Assembly: GCA_023461495.1 (NCBI GenBank)
Contig: JAEYLA010000227.1
Span: forward strand, 1-9,454
Direction: 5' to 3'
DNA: 9,454 nucleotides
Source: Bacillota bacterium
GTDB lineage: Bacteria; Bacillota; Clostridia; Christensenellales; CAG-138
Numbering within the stretch: the stretch's first letter is position 1; every line of letters starts with the position of its first letter. The notes beneath the pieces were generated by a model, which did no database searches, was not told the DNA's origin, and saw only the letters and a list, made by a program, of their open reading frames with translations. This document shows, one piece after another, positions 8,080 through 9,454 of the stretch. The translations under genes and the position numbers were made by a program.

Positions 8080-8120
8080 TACAAGCGGTTCCGGCACTGC
8101 CGTGGGAGAACTTCATTCCC
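8065..8120 (-). promoter_or_regulatory. Fluoride (crcB-type) riboswitch aptamer
   Basis: Read on the minus strand. The P1 hairpin GGGAATGAAGTTCTCCC (8120-8104) contains AATGAAGTTC, close to the family's GATGGAGTTC loop. Next comes an extra hairpin, CGGC-AGT-GCCG (within 8103-8091). Then AACCGCTTGTAAGC (8090-8077) forms P3 as GCT/AGC, followed by TGATGACTTCTG (8076-8065). GAAGT in the P1 loop (8114-8110) is complementary to ACTTC (8071-8067), giving the loop pseudoknot that defines this RNA. The AUG in P1 and the UGAUG segment match the fluoride-site nucleotides I recall from the Thermotoga aptamer. Position (leader of a CLC-F-like gene), structure and conserved sequence all agree. I made the assignment by eye; no covariance search was run. 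Confidence 0.9.
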
Positions 8121-8125
8121 GCGCC

Positions 8126-8154
8126 ATTATAGCACGGACAAGCGTGCCCTTCAA
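8126..8154 (-). promoter_or_regulatory. Sigma-A-type promoter for the riboswitch-CLC transcript
   Basis: On the minus strand, a -35 box TTGAAG (8154-8149), a spacer of exactly 17 bases and a consensus -10 box TATAAT (8131-8126) preceded by TGC (extended -10). The predicted start falls at about 8120-8118, which is the first G of aptamer P1, so the riboswitch has essentially no extra 5' leader. The spacer holds an inverted repeat, GCACG (8147-8143) and CGTGC (8136-8132), which might bind a regulator or be chance. The transporter can thus be transcribed independently of the upstream transpeptidase gene. Confidence 0.85.
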
Positions 8155-8216
8155 GAAGATCCTGTCGCGGCATACGCTTTTATGTGCAGACTACAATCAT
8201 GCTGCGGTATGTACTT

Positions 8217-9260
8217 TTATGGCAGCAGCCCCCAACCCTTTGTCAATGCGCGGGTGGGAAGGTAGCCATGCGTGCCCCAGACGTTCACTTCCGCATAACC
8301 TTCCGGGCCATAGGAAAGCACCTGTGCGGTGGTGTTGGTAGGCACTTTAAACAGCCGCGTCTTGCTATCCCCCGGCACGGCCATAAGGTAAGTGGTGTAT
8401 TTTAAAATATCCGCATCGGGCGTTGATTCCATCACGCCTTGCTCAAACGTCAGGTAGGCGGTTTTGATGTAGCCTTCCCGTTTTTTATATTTGACTTTGC
8501 ACCACGGGTCGCCCGGCTGCAGCACCTCTACGGCGGTATCAACCGGCAGCTTTGCGATCCTGCGGTCATTGGAGCCGTTGCCGGTGCGAAGGTCCGCATC
8601 GTCAAGGACGGTCCATGCGGTCAGGTTGGGGAGCTCTTCCTCATCGTAGATGCCCTTTTGCATGGCGTCATAGTCATGAAAGGACAATTTGGAGCGCAGC
8701 GCGCGTTTGAGCGAAGAATTGGGCTTTTCCGTTGTGGACACATTGATGACGGTGCCGGGGCAGGCGTAATAATACAGCCATTTGGCGTCCTCCACATACA
8801 GGCGCACGCAGCCGTGGGAGACGTTTTGCCCTAGGTGGCGGTATGGGTAGGATTGCAGCGCGTTCACGCTGCGGCGGGAAAACATGATGGAGTGAAAATA
8901 AACGCTCTCTACAATCTGCGTCCAGTACCGCGCATATTCGCCCGAAAAGTTTGCAAATTTTCCAAACCGCTCCCGTCCACCGATTTTCCAGATGCCGCGC
9001 GGCGTGGGGGTTGGGACGTCCTCCGGATCCTCCGGGTCTGTTTCCGTACGCCCGGTGGAGCATAAAAAACGCCGTACAATGCGGGTGTAGTCTCCGGCAT
9101 TGTCCTTTTCATAAACGGTGACGATCTGGTTAACGGTGTCAAGCAGGATATAGTATTTTTCCGGATCCGTATTTTTGAGTTCGTCTCTTGCCACAGCATT
9201 TTTTGGCACGGCAAAAAGTATAATCAGCAACAAACAGAGTATGGCAAAACGAAATTTCAC
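8217..9260 (-). CDS. Secreted L,D-transpeptidase (YkuD domain) with two SH3-like domains
   Basis: Predicted cell-wall enzyme of 347 residues that cross-links or modifies peptidoglycan stems through a cysteine nucleophile, outside the membrane. Residues 1-24 form a signal peptide (hydrophobic core, likely cleavage after AVA). The YkuD domain spans about 36-175. It contains TPRGIWKIG, an upstream histidine (H123), and the catalytic SHGCVRL motif with H149, C151 and R153. Two SH3-like repeats follow: one at about 220-270 (ADLRTG...WCKVKY...GYIKTAYL) and a more diverged one at about 291-342 (TRLFKVPTNT...GTHGYLPTRAL). These probably bind wall polymers. The start is GTG 9260, supported by AAAGGAG (9273-9267) six bases upstream. 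I found neither a convincing promoter nor an intrinsic terminator. The gene downstream has its own promoter, and a lipoprotein gene diverges upstream. Which cross-link it makes cannot be told. Confidence 0.93.
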   Translation of the reverse strand: MKFRFAILCLLLIILFAVPKNAVARDELKNTDPEKYYILLDTVNQIVTVYEKDNAGDYTRIVRRFLCSTGRTETDPEDPEDVPTPTPRGIWKIGGRERFGKFANFSGEYARYWTQIVESVYFHSIMFSRRSVNALQSYPYRHLGQNVSHGCVRLYVEDAKWLYYYACPGTVINVSTTEKPNSSLKRALRSKLSFHDYDAMQKGIYDEEELPNLTAWTVLDDADLRTGNGSNDRRIAKLPVDTAVEVLQPGDPWCKVKYKKREGYIKTAYLTFEQGVMESTPDADILKYTTYLMAVPGDSKTRLFKVPTNTTAQVLSYGPEGYAEVNVWGTHGYLPTRALTKGWGLLP

Positions 9261-9323
9261 GCGCTGCTCCTTTCGGGGCGGCTTTTTATCGTTTTTAAAG
9301 CGGATGTCGCATACGGCCGCCTG

Positions 9324-9366
9324 AAAACCGGTTTTTGGTGCGGTTATCCCCGTACCAAAATTGGTA
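9324..9366. repeat. Overlapping inverted repeats in the divergent intergenic region
   Basis: Three inverted repeats share parts. AAAACCGGTTTT (9324-9335) is a perfect 12-base palindrome. TTTTGGTGCGG (9333-9343) pairs with CCGTACCAAAA (9350-9360) as an 11-bp stem with one G-U pair and a six-base loop. TACCAA (9353-9358) and TTGGTA (9361-9366) form a near-palindrome around AA. The first and third are centred 30 bases apart, about three helical turns. They lie between the transpeptidase and lipoprotein genes and could be operator sites or RNA structure. No T-tract follows, so a terminator is unlikely. The rest of the 116-base gap holds only the transpeptidase ribosome site. Confidence 0.6.
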
Positions 9367-9376
9367 TGCTAACGGT

Positions 9377-9454
9377 ATGCGTCCTAGAAGAAAGAACAAC
9401 GCCATACGCCTGATTGCTTTTTTACTGCTGCTGCCGCTTTGCGCCTGTTCGCAG
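9377..9454 (+). CDS. Lipoprotein, N-terminal fragment cut by the window end
   Basis: Twenty-six codons are visible. They encode a basic N-terminus (MRPRRKNN), a hydrophobic stretch (about residues 10-21) and a lipobox LCAC followed by SQ. This predicts a type II signal peptide, with cleavage before C24 and lipid attachment there. The mature part is outside the window, so the function is unknown. No good Shine-Dalgarno precedes the ATG at 9377; a GTG at 9338 is in frame but also lacks one. The gene diverges from the transpeptidase gene, with repeat-rich DNA just upstream. Confidence 0.7.
   Translation, partial: MRPRRKNNAIRLIAFLLLLPLCACSQ

Noticed and set aside
8155..8216. Possible terminator after the L,D-transpeptidase gene
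   Set aside because: Only short imperfect repeats (GCAG/CTGC) without a T-tract are seen between its stop and the next promoter.
1..9454. CRISPR array, insertion sequence, phage or tRNA signals
   Set aside because: No spaced direct repeats, transposase, integrase or cloverleaf-like sequence was found on reading both strands.

Overview
The window looks like chromosomal DNA from a moderately GC-rich member of the Firmicutes, probably a Clostridia-type gut anaerobe. This is an inference from protein style, AGGAG-type ribosome binding sites, intrinsic terminators with T-tracts, GTG/TTG starts and a crcB-type riboswitch. No genus can be assigned. I see no phage, insertion sequence, CRISPR array, tRNA or rRNA.

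Plus-strand block (1-6673). The window opens inside uvrB, whose first few codons lie upstream. uvrA follows 57 bases later, so these are two of the three nucleotide excision repair proteins in a probable operon. After uvrA, with no visible terminator, comes a two-part TM1586-type nitroreductase, which ends in a clear intrinsic terminator that overlaps its stop codon. Next is an eight-or-so-helix PAP2-family lipid phosphatase with its complete catalytic motif set. The repair genes look like core chromosome and the two genes behind them are probably incidental neighbours.

Minus-strand block (6765-9260). A secreted L,D-transpeptidase with two C-terminal SH3-like domains (9260 to 8217) lies upstream of a CLC-family transporter (7991 to 6765). 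The transporter has its own near-consensus promoter. Between promoter and gene is a leader that I read as a fluoride (crcB) riboswitch, with a P1 hairpin, a loop pseudoknot, P3 and an overlapping intrinsic terminator. The transporter carries features of the fluoride-specific CLC-F clade: Met in place of the selectivity-filter Ser, a GREG gating glutamate, and a GGEVTP motif. Together they form a self-contained fluoride sensing and export unit: fluoride should stabilise the aptamer, block the terminator and switch on the exporter. This is the most informative part of the window. It is known biology in outline, but the local architecture is worth checking (transcription start at the first base of P1, an extra hairpin inside the aptamer, and an inverted repeat in the promoter spacer).

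Right edge (9261-9454). A 116-base divergent intergenic region is dense in overlapping inverted repeats. It separates the transpeptidase gene from the start of a plus-strand lipoprotein gene that runs off the window after its lipobox.
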